In this document: positions 15,003 through 15,956 of the stretch, piece by piece
Layout of the letters: every line of letters begins with the position of its first letter
How positions within the stretch are numbered: position 1 is the first letter of the stretch
The notes under the pieces: generated by a model
The model's input: the letters and a program-made list of their open reading frames with translations, nothing else
What the model was told of the DNA's origin: nothing
Databases searched by the model: none
Source of the DNA: an uncultured Tissierellia bacterium
Lineage (GTDB): Bacteria; Bacillota; Clostridia; Tissierellales; Peptoniphilaceae
DNA: 15,956 bases
Direction: 5' to 3'
NCBI GenBank assembly: GCA_947278105.1
Contig: CAMYOR010000007.1
Coordinates: 1 to 15,956 of the forward strand
Program-made: the position numbers and the translations under genes

Positions 15003-15851
15003 TTACTCGGCATCTTCCTCAATCTCTTCTTCAGCTTCTTCTTCCTGGAATTCGTCTTCTTCTCTTTGCTCATCACTGATTTCATCCTGAGCTTCATCTG
15101 ATTCTTCTTCCAGTTCCTGGTCTTCTTCTGTTGGGACTTCCTTATCTTCCTGTTCTTCTTCCATCTGTTCGCCTTGTTTGCCCTCTAAAACGGCATCGGC
15201 CATGGTAGCGGTAATAAGCTTGACGGCACGAATGGCATCATCATTTCCCGGAATTGGATAAGTGATTTCATCAGGATCAGCATTGGTATCTAATATCGCG
15301 ACAATGGGAATGCCGAGCTTATTAGCTTCGTGGACGGCGATATGCTCCTTCTTTGGGTCCACAACGTACATCAGATCAGGCAGGCCCTCCATATCTTTGA
15401 TGCCGCCTAAAAAGCGGTCTAATCTTTCATGCTCATGCTCTATCTCAGCAACTTCCTTTTTAGGCAAAAGATCAAAAGTACCATCTTCTTCCATTTTCTC
15501 AATGTTTTCCAGCCGCTGAATACTTTTTTTAATGGTTTGGAAATTTGTAAGCATCCCGCCTAGCCAGCGTTCGTTGACGTAGTATTGGCCGCAACGTTCT
15601 GCTTCGACCTGGATCGAATCCTGGGCCGGCTTTTTTGTTCCGACAAAAAGAATCTTTCCGCCCTCTGCGGCACATTGACGAACCGCTTCATAGGCATCAT
15701 CCACCAAATAAAGGGTTTTTTGCAGGTTGATAATATGGATCCCATTGCGTTCCGTGAAAATATAGGGAGCCATTTTTGGGTTCCATCTTCTGGTTTGGTG
15801 GCCGAAATGGACACCCGCTTCGAGCAGAGATTTCATGGTTAATACAGACAT
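15003..15851 (-). CDS. rpsB: Small ribosomal subunit protein S2 with acidic tail
   Basis: S2 is a late-assembling protein of the 30S head-body junction. From the ATG at 15851 the product has 282 residues. The core (1 to about 225) holds the standard blocks SLLEAGVHFGHQTRRWNPKM (8-27), GTKKPAQ (71-77), NERWLGGMLTNF (93-104) and GIPIVAILDTNADPD (180-194). The C-terminus from about residue 231 is a highly acidic extension: 33 of the last 52 residues are Asp or Glu. Many S2 proteins end near 230-250. The start is chosen because GGAGG lies seven bases upstream and the family begins MSVLTMKSLLEAG; a 13-codon upstream extension has no support. Only about 56 bases of genomic leader remain before the adapter, so the promoter and any leader regulation lie outside the window. 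Confidence 0.97.
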   Translation of the reverse strand: MSVLTMKSLLEAGVHFGHQTRRWNPKMAPYIFTERNGIHIINLQKTLYLVDDAYEAVRQCAAEGGKILFVGTKKPAQDSIQVEAERCGQYYVNERWLGGMLTNFQTIKKSIQRLENIEKMEEDGTFDLLPKKEVAEIEHEHERLDRFLGGIKDMEGLPDLMYVVDPKKEHIAVHEANKLGIPIVAILDTNADPDEITYPIPGNDDAIRAVKLITATMADAVLEGKQGEQMEEEQEDKEVPTEEDQELEEESDEAQDEISDEQREEDEFQEEEAEEEIEEDAE

Positions 15852-15907
15852 ATTTTTTCCTCCTGTTTGTTGATCCTCCAGCCCTCTCAAATCTCTCCGG
15901 ATCGCTG

Positions 15908-15956
15908 CTGTCTCTTATACACATCTGACGCTGCCGACGAATAGAGAGGTGTAGAT
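15908..15956. other. Illumina Nextera adapter contamination at the contig end
   Basis: This stretch is technical. Positions 15908-15926 are the 19-base Tn5 mosaic end CTGTCTCTTATACACATCT. Positions 15927-15940 (GACGCTGCCGACGA) complete the Nextera read-1 adapter. Positions 15941-15948 (ATAGAGAG) match the reverse complement of the N502/S502 i5 index. Positions 15949-15956 (GTGTAGAT) begin the P5 sequence. An open frame reading from it (MCIRDS...) is the familiar translated-adapter artefact. Genomic sequence ends at about 15907. Confidence 0.98.

Noticed and set aside
15852..15907. Possible structured rpsB leader for S2 autoregulation
   Set aside because: Only 56 genomic bases remain before the adapter, too little to see a leader motif. 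Apart from the SD nothing can be supported.
15697..15924. Open frame on the minus strand starting MCIRDSSDPERF
   Set aside because: It begins in the Nextera adapter and runs in another frame over rpsB. It is the known translated-adapter artefact.

Overview
The window is a housekeeping segment of a Gram-positive chromosome, most likely from a Clostridia-type member of the Bacillota. This rests on the class-specific replicative polymerase PolC, on strong AGGAGG-type Shine-Dalgarno (SD) sites, and on gene order. All supported genes lie on the minus strand, so transcription runs from high to low coordinates. In that direction the order is rpsB, tsf, [terminator], pyrH, frr, uppS, cdsA, rseP, ispG, polC, [promoter and terminator], rimP, nusA, rnpM (ylxR), infB, [terminator], rbfA, and the first 32 codons of nrnA. 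This is the classic rpsB-to-rbfA supercluster of Bacillota. No mobile element, CRISPR array, tRNA, rRNA or horizontally acquired island is visible, and no stretch longer than 300 bases lacks a gene.

Region by region: (a) 15908-15956 is not genomic. It is a Nextera transposon adapter with an i5 index, so the true contig end is at about 15907. (b) 14316-15851 holds ribosomal protein S2 and elongation factor Ts, closed by a perfect 16-bp terminator hairpin. (c) 9120-14140 is a dense run for UMP kinase, ribosome recycling, undecaprenyl and phospholipid precursor synthesis, a site-2 protease and an isoprenoid enzyme. It runs into polC by a 14-nt overlap. The dxr gene usually found between cdsA and rseP is absent. 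(d) 5009-9133 is polC. (e) 1-4909 is the rimP-nusA-rnpM-infB-rbfA-nrnA translation and transcription operon. It starts behind an intrinsic terminator whose U-tract runs directly into the rimP ribosome binding site.

The genes serve growth-linked functions: ribosome assembly (RimP, RbfA, S2), the translation cycle (IF2, EF-Ts, RRF), transcription elongation and termination (NusA), replication (PolC), lipid carrier and membrane synthesis (IspG, UppS, CdsA), nucleotide supply (PyrH), and small-RNA turnover (NrnA). I found no undescribed system. The items most worth a second look are: a PolC whose PHP metal site is eroded at five motifs while the proofreading and polymerase sites are intact; a compact promoter-terminator-SD arrangement before rimP-nusA that resembles a NusA-responsive attenuator; the missing dxr with a possible scar; unusual substitutions in IspG; an internal terminator between infB and rbfA; a long acidic tail on S2; and the adapter contamination. 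Function calls come from recognised motifs and family knowledge. No database search was run.
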